A stretch of DNA of 64,000 bases, taken from Rhynchosporium graminicola. Lineage: Eukaryota > Ascomycota > Leotiomycetes > Helotiales > Ploettnerulaceae. How positions within the stretch are numbered: position 1 is the first letter of the stretch; every line of letters starts with the position of its first letter. The translations under genes and the position numbers were made by a program. Below, in pieces: positions 24,893 through 36,253 of the stretch. Location of the stretch: assembly GCA_900074885.1 (NCBI GenBank), contig FJUW01000004.1, positions 744,001 through 808,000 of the forward strand. The letters are read 5' to 3'. The notes under the pieces were generated by a model, which made no database searches, was not told the DNA's origin, and saw nothing but the letters and a program-made list of their open reading frames with translations.

Positions 24893-25685
24893 TCGGATTA
24901 ATATTGAGTCTCAGATCAACTCGTCTCTGCCGACCGTCACATGTATATTCACTGATCTTGGACAAAAGGAGTAAATTAGATTCTAATTATCAATTTATCC
25001 AATAATTTCTACCGCATCAGTGGTGGAGAAGGAAGATTAGCGAGGCCTCTTTGCGGTACCTTCCGTGCCTTTGAAACAGAATGTATCGAGAAGATGACAT
25101 TCGAAGATAGTTAATTTTTCGAGATGTGTTTTGAAGTTGTTTCTTCAGGCTATACCTTCGAGTGTGAATTTTGGGAAAGAAAGGTGAGTTTAACTTGATC
25201 CTTTCAGAGTGATAAATGTCGTGAATACAGAGGCTTCATCAAAAACCTTGCAATTACAGGATCACCATCTCACAGATCCGTCGTACGATGATTAACCGAG
25301 CAAACAGGGGGTAATGTGGGGCGAGCTAGGAGCAATAACATCAACAAACACGGTGATAGATATGGAGTTTAGAAGTCCATGACATTTGGTTAGAGTTTCA
25401 GCTACACTTCAAATGCCGGGTCTTACAGAATCGCCACCATCCACTTGATAGAAAAATCAATGCCTCAAGCCGTGTTCGCAAAAGGGGCCTTGGTCCGCCC
25501 GAAACCAAGAATCCACTGGCACTTCTCATTTCCGCTCGTAATGTCAAAAGCTGGGCCTATCTCCGGTACGCAAAAGCGAACGGATATAGAAAAGCTCCGC
25601 GAACTAGATGATAGATTGGCCGAGATCCTATTGGCATGGCTTTTGTTGATGTTCGCAGTGGTGGTTGAGAGATCGCTGGATAACT
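24893..25685. other. Convergent intergenic spacer
   Basis: Between the 3' ends of the alpha-galactosidase and Cys-rich protein genes. Only short frames; presumably 3' UTRs. Confidence 0.5.
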
Positions 25686-26823
25686 CTAGCTCACGACAGG
25701 AGGCTTGAATTCATCGTACCATTGACACTCGCAGCTTTGAGTCGTCTCGTTCAAGACAGGATGCATCTCTGATATACATATAATATCTGAGCAGTCGCTC
25801 AACCTGCTGACAAGTTTCACAGGTGCTAGAGGTGTTGACGGTTCGCCCGGTTCCAAGCCCGGAATCCATTCGCAGGTACACTCGTTTGAGACGGTATTGT
25901 ATGTAGGCCGTTTTTCAGAGATGCAGACAGTATCGGGACAATCTTTTTGGACTGGTGGAGGCTTGGTGTTCCCAAGTGGCGTTGCTGGGGATGTGACTTC
26001 GGATTTAACGGGAACTGGTTCTAAGCCTCGAATCCATTCGCATTTGCATTCGCCAGTCTTTTTATCGACCACAGGATGTTTTTCAGATATACAAACGATA
26101 TCTGAGCAGGCCGAAGGAACTGCTGGTTTGGTCGGGGGTGGCGGTGGACTAGTAATTGGGTGTGTTTCTAAGGCACGAGATTTGACATTTGATGGTTCGA
26201 GGCCCTCGATATATTTGCAGCTGCAACTATTGGTGCTAAAGTTGTATATTACCCGCTGCTCTGCGATGCATACCAAATCTGGACAATCCGGAGTACATCC
26301 GCACTTGTCTGAGTTCGGATTATAAACAACATGGTGATTTTCACGACATTTGAACTGAGGACAAGTCTTAGGAATTGGATTGGTGACCAGACAAGCACAT
26401 TTCTTCGTTGAGGGATCGAGGACTTTGTGGCTTCCTGCTGCACAATATATCGTGTTGGGACACATCGGAGCTATCAGATCACAGGAGCAGCTTTTCGTTT
26501 CTGGATGGTAGACAGGTCGTGTTGTAGATGTGCATTTGATCAATGGGCAGGTAGATGGATCCGAAATGACTTCATCAGGCTCGCACACACAGTGCTTCTT
26601 TCCCGGGTAGTATACTGGATGAAAGTCTTCTTTGCAGCGAACTGTTGTGCACTTAGGATCGACTTCTTGCGCTTTAGCTGTGGTTTCTTCCGAGACTGGA
26701 TTTGATGAGTATGAAATTGGACGAGCGGGACTCGGGGTGGGGAGGCTTACCGGAAGGAACCACGCCGGCAAGAGCGAGGGCACTCAGCCAAGTCGTCAGG
26801 AGGAATGAGGACTGGAACCGCAT
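25686..26823 (-). CDS. Secreted protein of eight Cys-rich modules
   Basis: Two exons, 26823-26751 and 26695-25686, with a 55-nt GTAAGC..CAG intron, encode 360 residues. The ATG at 26823 opens a signal peptide of about 20 residues (FLLTTWLSALALA). After it come eight consecutive modules of about 40 residues. Each begins C-x3/4-C, contains a short (H/R)-P-V-(Y/V)-like strand and ends C-x-C, so four Cys per module. The last four modules are longer, share CISEK/CISEM and end CEW/CQW..GLEP, showing later duplication; Pro-rich linkers separate them. There is no membrane or GPI signal. I do not recognise the family. It looks like a disulphide-rich extracellular protein such as a wall component, adhesin or effector, but no function can be assigned from sequence alone. 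Confidence 0.82.
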
Positions 26824-28729
26824 CTTGTAGGAACAGGAGTCAAAATCTGAATTTGGAGCAAACTGTCGACTCTTTAGAAGTACACCTTTTTCAGATATGG
26901 AAGGAATTTGATCGGTCTTGAACTAAGAGACCACAATTCCTCTCGGTCTACACGTTCATATAGTTTTGGGTGCGTTACACCGTTCGGAATTATTGCCAAG
27001 GGTTTATCCAGGCTGATTTCGAGCTGCAAATATGATAGGATTATCTGGATAATAGATGGAGAGAAGAACTTACAGAGTGCAGGGCGACCTATATACACAG
27101 ATGTGTGCGGTTTACTAATTACTAGTATTACGCTACTTAGGCACACTATAAATTACTACTTTCTGACGACATGTGAACATCTTGGCGAGCGGAGCGAGAC
27201 ATTAGCCAGGATAGTATAAATCAACAAGTGATTTTTCCTAGAACCTTACTGGAGGCCAAGCCGAGTACGGCTGAGCCTAATCATGAGAAATAGGGATTTG
27301 CCGTGGCTTCAAGAATCCTTTGTGCTAAAAGAGAGTTCGGGACTTCGGACGAAACCTATGTTTAGATCTCGCTACGCGACTCACATCAGATGAGGTTGTA
27401 CTTGTACTCACTTCGGCCACTTGGGATCGGTGAGTCCGCAGGTATTTTCAGCTGTTACTGTAGACTCCGTAGAATTCAATTTGGCGTATCGCAGCTGACA
27501 GAAATACAGAATTGTTGTAGGACCGAGAAGTTCGATGTTTCCGAAGGTTCCGTAGCAGGTCTGTGCCGAAAACCTGTCCTTGCTACGTCAGAATATTCAG
27601 TTTAATTTTCCCTTACAGATAGCACACTTATCCGACGAAGCTCACACGAGTGATGAAGATGGACAAGAGTTCGAAGCCCCAATAAATAGTATTTAAGCAT
27701 GTTTGATTGCGAGTAAGACATTTTGCTTTTCGGCTCATTTGACTCCAAACTTGATTCGTACAATCTCATCTGTCAACGAGTTGAGATAAAATGAGAGGTA
27801 CTTGTTTCAAATTTGTGGCTTCCCAATGCAGTGTGAAAGTGGCTCTGGTTTCATTCGTGGCTCTGGTATGCATTCGATAGGCCGTATATTCGGCCGCCCT
27901 ATAGAAATCAGCGAGCTACGATATTTCTGCCATGATGACACTCGACCAGTATAGGCAAGTTTTGCAACCATAATCAGCATGATCATACTCGGCGAATACG
28001 CTATGTGTACAGATTCATATAAAACCTATTGAGGAAAATTTTAATCTGCGGCAAGTCGACATATGATATACGCTAACATATTTTAGGAAATGCCGGGTCT
28101 TGGTAACAACTCAACATAAATAAGCGGGGTTGTTGGGGGATTCATGGCAGGATTTCACTTCTCACGTACTTCGATTATCCCATTGGTAAATGCCAGGCGA
28201 GTCTTAGTCATACAAGCCTCAGTAATCATGCTGTTTCTCTTTCTCTCATGTCAGCAAGTTCAGCTTTTCACACGGCATCATCTTCATCAAGTATCTAAAC
28301 CAACCCAGCCTCATAGTTATCCAACACATGTTAACCCCACGTATATGCATAGTCGTGTGTCAAGTCCTCCTCCTTCGAAGGGTATCACAACATGACATGA
28401 CGAGTTCAAATCGAAGAACGAGGGGTAGCTGTTGTGCTACAGCAGGTCATGACGGAGAAAGCACGGGACGGCCAATCATCCCTACTAAGCTTATCAATCT
28501 TCCTGTAGCTCTGCGTTGGAATTATTGGAAAGAAGGCAATTTGTATAATGGCATCTGAACGAAATGGGGGAATGTTGTGCAAGGTTGAGTGGCAAAGTTT
28601 GGGGTTGGATGGCATCTCAAAATCATTTGCTGCTCCAATAGAATATTGCTGATATAAGAGCAGCTAGAAAACTCTCAATTGACATTCCATGCCCTTCGCT
28701 GTCAATAGATTGTCTCGTCAGTACGCTGA
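26824..28729. other. Long divergent intergenic region
   Basis: 1.9 kb between two outward-facing genes. Only short frames. A possible tiny signal-like peptide frame starts at 27791 but runs into a GTATGC donor-like site with no clear continuation, so it is not annotated. Confidence 0.45.
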
Positions 28730-30316
28730 ATGCGATTGGCAGCAACAATGGCAGCAACCAATGGCCGAAGCAACAAGCGAAGCATCAACCTCGCTCTAGT
28801 CTGCGGCGACGGGCTTCCTGTCAGCGGACTCCTCACGACATTCCGAAATGTAATCGACATGATCACTCAGACACCCTCATGTCCACCACTCGTCAATTCG
28901 CCCATTGCCACAGACCTAGGCTATTCTTGGCGACCAGACAAAGCCGCATTCTTTCCACATGGACCAAAAGAGACATTCTACCCATTATGGCTCTCCGTCA
29001 CGGCAGCTACACCAGTATCATACAAAGATTACGGAGAGGAGCTTCTACGAATCAGGAGAGAAGTGGCACTGCCCGATCTGTTGGATCGAGAGCAAAGGAT
29101 TGAGCTTTATGAGCGCATCGAAGCCATTGCAATACCATATCAACGTCATTTCGAGACCTGGTTCGAAGAAAATGATATCGACTGGGTATGTGCGGTCAAT
29201 ATGACCCTCTCAGATGCTGTTCCAGTGACAACGGCTCTTTATCGAGCTGCAGAGAAGCGTTGGGAAGGTGGAAGAGCAGGCGGTATTTTGTTTTGGGACC
29301 ATGACCTATTGAGCAGCTATGCTGTTCATGAAAAGAACGAGAGAGTATATCCGCTGCGACCTAATGAGTTTACTTTCGTCCCACAAGCTGTACCGTGGCA
29401 TATATGGGCTATCGTGTCTGACGTCTTGCTACCCGAGACGTTGCTCTATCCCACTAGCCTGCGACCGCTCGTCGTTCCGAATCTGCTACCTTTACTGCTA
29501 AAGCAGGACTTCTCGATCCACAGTTCGAGCCTCGTGTCCAAGTTTCTCTCCGATCTTGAAGTACTTGACGGTGTTCGTGAGGGACGAGCGATTCTGCTGT
29601 GCCCGAATCGCATCTTTCCGGTCAAAGGTATCGAGATATCTATAGAGGTGATGGCTGCGATCAAGGATATCTCGATTAAACGAGGTCTTCCGGTTCCATA
29701 CCTATTCATTTTTGGGGATCCGGAAGAAGACCCAGAATATGCGGCGGAGTTGAGAATCTTGTCTCACGAACTGGGCTTGACAGATAATATACGGTTTCTG
29801 GGTGGCGTGCCCCTTTGTTCGAAAGTCAACGGCACAAGAGCGATGCTAGACGAAAAAGATCTTCTGAGACTAGCTACTGTCACAAATGGAGGCATTATCT
29901 ACACCCCCAACAAGGCGGACGTCGAAAGCGTTGGCTTGGGTCCGGCTTTGGCATCGACTGCGGGCATTCCGTGCTTGGTATCCAAGTTCAACGCATTAGA
30001 TCAAGTGTATGGCGATGGATTGAATGTTATACGTCTTGATCTGTCCAGTCGAGGCGGTTTTGAAGCTGCAGCTGAGGCCTTTGTGGAGTGGATGGTAGTC
30101 TCGAAGCTAGAGCCTGGATCTGGATCTAGAAGTCAGCGGGGGACTTGGTCGGAAATGGCGCAGCAGAACAGAGATCTTATGAAGAAGAAATTCCCTAGGA
30201 TGCCTTGGAAGAATCTTTTACTCCGTATTGCTGCCCAAGGAGGAGTAAGACCCGATTTGATCTCAGAAGCCGAGAGAGCATTGGGTATGGTCAATGAAAT
30301 CTCACCAAGAATGTAA
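28730..30316 (+). CDS. GT-B fold glycosyltransferase (GT4-like)
   Basis: Intronless gene of 528 residues. The N-terminal half begins with a Rossmann-like strand and glycine loop (LALVCGDGLPVSG). It contains GGILFWDHDLLSSY. The C-terminal half carries the donor-site pattern of group 1 glycosyltransferases: LLCPNRIFPVKGIE, FIFGDPEEDPEY, NIRFLGGV and ESVGLGPALASTAGIP. The last corresponds to the EX7E region, but the second Glu of that motif is absent. No signal peptide or membrane segment, so cytosolic. Start at ATG 28730; a second ATG lies six codons downstream. Lack of introns in a region where other genes have several is noticeable and could reflect transfer or retrocopy, but this is only a hint. 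Donor and acceptor are unknown. Confidence 0.78.
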   Translation: MRLAATMAATNGRSNKRSINLALVCGDGLPVSGLLTTFRNVIDMITQTPSCPPLVNSPIATDLGYSWRPDKAAFFPHGPKETFYPLWLSVTAATPVSYKDYGEELLRIRREVALPDLLDREQRIELYERIEAIAIPYQRHFETWFEENDIDWVCAVNMTLSDAVPVTTALYRAAEKRWEGGRAGGILFWDHDLLSSYAVHEKNERVYPLRPNEFTFVPQAVPWHIWAIVSDVLLPETLLYPTSLRPLVVPNLLPLLLKQDFSIHSSSLVSKFLSDLEVLDGVREGRAILLCPNRIFPVKGIEISIEVMAAIKDISIKRGLPVPYLFIFGDPEEDPEYAAELRILSHELGLTDNIRFLGGVPLCSKVNGTRAMLDEKDLLRLATVTNGGIIYTPNKADVESVGLGPALASTAGIPCLVSKFNALDQVYGDGLNVIRLDLSSRGGFEAAAEAFVEWMVVSKLEPGSGSRSQRGTWSEMAQQNRDLMKKKFPRMPWKNLLLRIAAQGGVRPDLISEAERALGMVNEISPRM

Positions 30317-30688
30317 AAAAAGACTTCCAGGATTATATATTGCAGAGGTCTTGCGAGAAGGTTATTGATACATTGCGAAGTTAGTGTGATGGCCAAAATC
30401 AAATTTGTTCCCTTGCCTGTGATCTCTTTCTGATCAAAGTAATTCACTCGCAAAGCGTGAGTGATGTAACAACGTCGGCTTTTGCGAACAAGAATTGGCC
30501 AGGAATGCTTAGGGTCGTGCGTCGACAATCATGTCACAGAAGTATCCCAGGAAACTATCCGAGGTGGCAATGCAAAGTCACCTGAATTTCAAATGATTTT
30601 GGAAATCTGAGATGATAGGTTTACTGCCAGGTCTCCCCCCATTTTTCCCCAGACGAACTTGTCTGGCCTTGTGTTTCTCGTGTATACG
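30317..30688. other. Convergent intergenic spacer
   Basis: Short spacer between facing 3' ends. Nothing recognised. Confidence 0.5.
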
Positions 30689-32119
30689 TTACTCTTCGCC
30701 ATTCCAGTCTACCCGAGCCCAGCACTGCTCTCGAAGAGGCATTTCCTTTCTCGAAGCATCTCTCGAGCCGATCGCTTCCGCCTTCCAATCCGTGAATTCC
30801 CTGATCCGCAAGTCGGCGTACTCTTTGAAATCAAAATCGAGGTCCGACACCTCAGCTTGGATCAGTGCAGCAACACCCCTATTATCGAAAGTGTTGGTTA
30901 GTCTTTCGATTGGGTAGATGAATGTTGCTTACCAAAGTAGCCCAGGTACTCCTCTATAGTGATCAACTTCGGCAGACAAGGCGTCGATATCCTTGATCTG
31001 TCCGTTTGGTCCACATAATCTATTGTACGTTGACATGTACTGCAACAGAAACTGTTTTCGTACCGACTGCGATGGAAGAATCTTGTAGTCACATTCGAAT
31101 CCAACCCATTCCGAGAAGTGGCATGCGATATCGAAAGCGGGAGGTGCGGCCATCGCGTACTCGAAATCAATAAAATCAACCCGTTCGGCCACTCGATGAG
31201 CATCAGTGCTAGTTCTTGGTTTGATGATGATATTCCCAGCTAGGAGGTCACAATGTGCGAAAACGTACTGAGCTCATTAGTAAAAAGGTACCCTCTGCGA
31301 GGACGAATAATAGCATACCTCTGGCATGTTTTGAACCCTAATTTTCGAGAAGAAGGAAGGGAGAAGTTCAAATTCAGTAAGTAGGTCACTCTGCTTCACC
31401 TTTTGCTCCATGTTTGAGGTCGGTAATGCCGAGATCCATTTCCTCAACACAGACCAAATGTTGAGCGATGCCGGCTCTGCTAGAGGTAAAGTGGCATGCC
31501 ATTCTGCCACTTCATGCTGTCAGACTAGGATTCAAGAATGCGACGAAACACTTACTACGCTCAGCTACTCCTTTCCACACAGACTCAAGAGCCAAGTCAG
31601 TTGGTGAGCACACTTTGCCAGGCACAAAGCCATAGACATAACCATTTTCGAATCGCCCGAGAATATAGGGTGCTAATCCATAGGTTTGTAGCAGAACATG
31701 ACACTCGAGCTCCCCTATGAGAAATCTTAGCCAGAATAATCTGCGATGATTTAGCAGAGTTATGCGTACGTTCGCGATCGACCAATATTCCAGAGCTGCC
31801 ACCGTAGACACGAATCAGCACGGCTTCGACATCGAGATCTCTTCTTGTGTCCTGACACTTCTTCGTTACTTTGAAGAGCTATCAAATGTTAGAATTGCGA
31901 CAGTGTAGTTCAAAACACATCAAACCGATGCCTGTATCTAGTCCTGAAATCAAATGAATATTGCTGGATTTCGTTGCCTACAATGTTGTTTACTCCTCCA
32001 GTCAATGTCTGGGTCTCCGCATCATGCCAGGATGGCAGAAGAGCCTGGACGATTCTTGTCAACGACGATGGGTCCGTATGACTGTATTTCAAGCCCACGG
32101 TATGTATTGTTGACGCCAT
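30689..32119 (-). CDS. Ethanolamine/choline kinase-like phosphotransferase
   Basis: Six exons, 32119-31982, 31878-31770, 31714-31556, 31509-31319, 31267-30933 and 30878-30689, give 373 residues in phase. First-strand text GGVNNILFKVTKK is the nucleotide-binding loop. Brenner's kinase motif is FAHCDLLAGNIII, and the choline/ethanolamine kinase signature VDFIDFEYAMAAPPAFDIACHFSEWVGFECDY-like block follows about 30 residues later (positions near 31050-31160). The order, spacing and length fit ethanolamine kinase, which makes phosphoethanolamine for the Kennedy pathway of phosphatidylethanolamine synthesis; choline kinase is the alternative. No signal peptide, so cytosolic. The intron 31510-31555 probably ends at AAG, giving RMAEWHATLP; an in-frame CAG six bases later would drop two residues net. 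Divergent from the ACT-domain gene 180 bp away. Confidence 0.88.
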
Positions 32120-32299
32120 GTTGATTATTAATGCCGCGATGATGATCGCGCGCCGGGTTTTCGGTGTCAAAAATCTGAGGTAACACGCACGCCCTTCGCG
32201 GTTGCGCGATTCAACAAGTTCCGCACTAACAGTAAAACTTGTGTTGCTGCTTGCTCAAAAAACACTTATCCGAAAATCTTCAAATATCATCATTTCAAC
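32120..32299. promoter_or_regulatory. Bidirectional promoter region
   Basis: 180 bp separate the start codons of the kinase (minus) and ACT-domain (plus) genes, so both promoters and 5' UTRs must overlap here. Contains a GATGATGATCGCGCGCC stretch near the kinase start; no factor is assigned. Confidence 0.5.
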
Positions 32300-32840
32300 A
32301 TGGAAACACATGCACCTGCTCCAAAGGTTGGAGAGACGAATCTCGCAGCGCTTCTTGCAACTCTCAAAACATCCCTCCATCCTGATATATTCGTGTTCAT
32401 CACGCTGCCCAACGGACAGTCTCCTCCACCTTCACTTTTCTTACAGATGTTGTTCCGGGAGGTGAGCTTGTACACGCATCGCTTCAGAGCTTGTAGATCA
32501 GTCTAATTCGACTGTATAGGCGGAAGGAATGACTGTTATCACCACGCAAGATTCCGTCGTAGCTCATGGCCTGGAGTACAGCTTTCCCTCTAGGATGATC
32601 ACCTTGGATATTCACTCCAGCTTGGAGGCTGTTGGATTCATAGCAGCCGTTAGTGCAAAGCTTACTGCGATGGGCGTTGGGGTCAACCCTATCAGTGCAT
32701 TCTTGTAATCTCAACTTTCTGCTGTGTCTCAAGTGGAAAACTGCTGATCTGTTGGCAGCCATGATCATTGCTTTGTGCCACTCGGTAGAGAACGGGAGGC
32801 TGTGAGCGCGTTAGAAGATCTTTCCAGCGATTCAAAGTAG
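32300..32840 (+). CDS. Small ACT-domain protein
   Basis: Three exons, 32300-32461, 32520-32704 and 32759-32840, give 142 residues in phase; introns of 58 and 54 nt have GTGAGC..TAG and GTAATC..CAG ends. The pattern GETNLAALLATLKTSLHPDIFVFITL, then MITLDIHSSLEAVGFIAAVSAKLTAMGVGVNPISAFFHDHCFVP, split over exons 1-3, is that of the short paired-ACT proteins (ACT_3/ACT_7, the COG3603-type). These occur widely in bacteria and fungi and are thought to bind amino acids, but a precise role is not known. No transit or signal peptide. Start ATG 32300 has an A at -3 (aacATG). It shares its promoter with the kinase gene. Confidence 0.8.
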
Positions 32841-33814
32841 CGTATTGGCTCAGATGGAACTCATACAAGATTACAACTGATATTTGAGGTTGGAGTTCTC
32901 AGCTAGGTGAACACAAATCTGGACATGGTCAGTATTTGTCTGGAGACGGGGTTGGGCTATCGATTTCCAAACAAAAGTGGATGTTGAAGCCCAGCTTGCG
33001 ATCCGATGACAGGAATGTTACGGTATATATACAGCACATTCGTTGGTCATTTTAGTAAAGTCACGAGGATCTTACACGACTTTATTTCGAAGGGTCGAGT
33101 AAAGCTTTGAAACAGGTAGGTAGCTTTAGTACCTCTGAAAAGTATAGTAGCTTCGCCAGAACCGGCCACTTTTCTGGCATTGGGGGCAAATAGAAGCTAC
33201 CGTATCGTCGATACTGTTGGTGCGCATTATCTGGTACGCTAGGTCAGCCAAATCTCGGAATCCTATCCATCCCGTCACATAACAATTTCCCATAAGAAGT
33301 AAGACGCAGTCGATTCCACATCCGACGAAAAATAGAGAGCTAAGGCTGAATCAGATTCATACGACTATGATTTACGACCAGGATCGAGGGGGTCCAGCTC
33401 AGGAGTTTGTCGTGAACCTCCTGCAATAAACAGCCATCCACCCACAAACGCACCTTTTGCGAGAGAGTTTTGGGGTGTTTTTCAGGAGAGACGTGGTGGC
33501 TGAAAACTGGCTATGGCCAGGTGATATCCGCCGACAGACGGCTTCGCCGATCAGGTGGTACTACATGTGAGCAAACCTTCTCAGTGTGGCGGCATTTCCA
33601 TCCCACGGCCAAACTTTGTGGATTGGACTCAAGCCTAAATCAAGTTTTGCGTGTTGAATAAAGGAAACCGTTTTGCAGTGTGATACGTTCCCCAATTCTT
33701 CCCATTCAAATCGCTTGTTTGTTTCCTCTCCATGTTGGACAAGGTAGTCAATGCTTCTTGACAGCAGGTTAAGAGCAGTAAGGAAATCCAGTTCTTATCT
33801 GCCGACGATTAGTA
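32841..33814. other. Gene-free spacer
   Basis: Downstream of the ACT gene and upstream of the transporter relic. Only short frames. Confidence 0.5.
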
Positions 33815-34990
33815 CAGCGAGACAAATCCTCTGGTACGGAGGAAGACAAAGAGGCCCCGACTGAGTCTCCTGCAACCGGCTATTCTACAAGCCAAAACGA
33901 TACCCAGGAAGTCAGCACAATTGACGTCTTGGAGCAAAGTCCCAGCCCGGAACTTATGCATAGTGTGGACGCAGTTCATCGCAATGCACATAACGACAAA
34001 GCTGTCGACACCAGATTCCAAGCCGGTGGGCAGAATGCTGAGGCTATCACAAATGCCCGGTCGTGGTCCATGTTTCAACTGGCTCGCATAGGACTATTTT
34101 ATTCTCAGAGTTGTCGTGAGAATTGTTTTATCCCCTCGTAAGTCATCTTCCAATACGTATGTGCCAACTCCACATTGCGTTGAGAGGCATCGTCACTGGT
34201 ATCAGAGGCGCTTCATTCCCCTATGTTGCTTCTGACCTTGTGGCAAATACGCTAGTCCCTACGACCAGTGTTTCGAGCCAGGTGATTGGTGGTGTAACAA
34301 ATCTTTGTATTGTGAAAGTCCTTGATCTTTTCGGTCGACCCCACGAGTTTCCACTGTGTGTGACATTCGCACTCTTGGCATCATCCTGGCAGCTTCTTGC
34401 GGCGATGTTGAGGCCTATGCTACATCCGAAGTATATTACACTTTCGGACTCAATGGTCTTGTATGCTGTCTCGATACTTTCATTGCCGATACATCGTCAC
34501 TGCGTCCTCGACAGCTTAAAACAATATACTTTTTCACAGCATGGCTTACTGGTCCAATGGTCACCTCATCATGAATGGATCTGGCTGATGTGGGACTTTA
34601 GGAATGGAAAGCATCCTCCCGAAAATCGCTTTGCCGTTATTTATAACCTTCATGTTCCACCACACGAAAGTCAAGAAGGAGGGCAGCGCACCAGAGCGCG
34701 AAGGCGGAGCGGACGCATAATCTGGCAGTCTATAGTGCAGTACATGGACAAATTTAGTGTCGCTGCATTGTTGTTTCTAACTACTGGGTCTGCATTCTCT
34801 TGCCTGCAATTTATTCCTTACACCATTGAAGCCAAGGGTTGGGAACATCCTTTCATCATCTGTTCCCTAATCCTTGGTGTCTTGTTAATCACTGCATTTT
34901 TCGTGTGGGAAAGATTCTTTGCTCGGATCTGTCTCACTCCATGAGCAACACTTCGAGATTGTACCGTGCCTGGCACCCGCATGGTGGGAT
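33815..34990 (+). pseudogene. Decayed siderophore-iron MFS transporter
   Basis: Relic of a fungal siderophore/H+ symporter (Sit/Mir/Arn family). Family text is spread over all three plus frames: an acidic N-terminus followed by SWSMFQLARIGLFY (frame of 33929); LRGIVTGIRGASFPYVASDL, TTSVSSQVIGGV and KVLDLFGRP (frame of 34123); then SCGDVEAYATSEVYYTFGLN and FIADTSSLRPRQLKT (frame of 34356); then LPKIALPLFITFMFHHTKVKKEG in another frame near 34613; then YMDKFSVAALLFLTTGSAF and EAKGWEHPFIICSLILGV (back in the frame of 34123, to 34944). At least four frame changes are needed, and no GT..AG intron explains the switch near 34365 inside a membrane helix. The match stops near the middle of the family, after a WERFFARICLTP segment, so the C-terminal six helices are missing. 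A gene-model artefact is unlikely. Confidence 0.85.
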
Positions 34991-36253
34991 TTAGACTCTT
35001 TGTGATGGCAACCTGCTGGAACGCAAATCCCAGCTCGTCCATACAAGTCGTAAACTGGAGCATATTACGTCGTTCAATGTGTTACGGCGGTACATTTTAA
35101 TGCGAATTCTGTCGCCAGAGCAATCATCCCATATGAATGCCGAAGGCAACGAACAGAACAAGGGGGTTGGTTGTCTTGTAGACTCGAGGTATCAGTAATC
35201 TTGATTTTAGCTTACCTTTTGGTCTCTTATTCCTAGTTCTCAGTCTGCAGCATGAATGGCAGTCCGGCCACGGTCCATCGGCGGGTATTCGAATCAATAC
35301 AGCAGTATTGCCCTAGACAATGTCCTCAAGGTGCCAACAGGTTCGTTCTAGAGCCGTGCACAACCGTACCTGTACTACTACTAGAAATATGAAATTCCTC
35401 GATGAGATCCACCAGCACTGGATCTTGCTCGCATTGTTCAGCGGAAAGCTCGGAAAACCGAGAGGCCCTTCCAGAAAATAACAAACGGTCCATATCTATG
35501 GTATTCCAAGGCCACAGCTAAATGGCCGCACGCTAATTAAGCGAGCCAAAGGTCCCAAGTGCATTTATCACCACCAAGGTTTGTATGCATAACTATATAC
35601 AGTGCATCGCTGGCGTCCCTCCCCATTTTGTGCTAAGCCATCAATTAAATAACGTATAGCCACTTAGCTGTGGCCTGTTTAAAAAGGCAGGAATGCGTTG
35701 GTCTCTGAGAAAAGCGAGCCATGCAATAGATAGCTATATTGGGAGGCACAAGTCCGTTGGAATCCCTCGGCTGAGTGAGAGCTTATGAGCAAGTTAATCC
35801 GGGGCCAGCTACCATGAAGGGCAAATATCCCGAACAACAGGCCTGGCTCGCTGGGACTACGTGCATGGCAACCCACATTTCTTCGCAAATGAAACACAGT
35901 GGTGACAGTGGTGATGGCATTATTATCAAGACTCAAATTCTTGTGTGAGCAAGTTCAAGGAAAAACCATCCTCCATCGAGCAAGTTGAAACCCCCCAAAG
36001 GCCCACTTTTTTTGGTTGCTGTTCGGCACATTTCACTGGCTTGTCATCATCTATATAGACAATGGTTCAATTCTCGAGAAAGTCTATCGAGAGAAGAAAC
36101 GTAGGTGGCGTCTCGGGCTTGGTATAGAGTTTAATCCCACTTGGGATGTATAACTGGACGTACTTGTCACCAATGTTTCTGCCTTGACATCTTCAAAGGC
36201 AACTTCGGCGCTTCCTTCGTTCTTTGGAATCTCGTCCAGCCAGAACAACAATC
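34991..36253. other. Spacer upstream of the ferric reductase
   Basis: 1.26 kb without a credible gene; should include the ferric reductase promoter. I did not find a clear ATCWGATAA-type GATA site of iron repressors. Confidence 0.45.
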
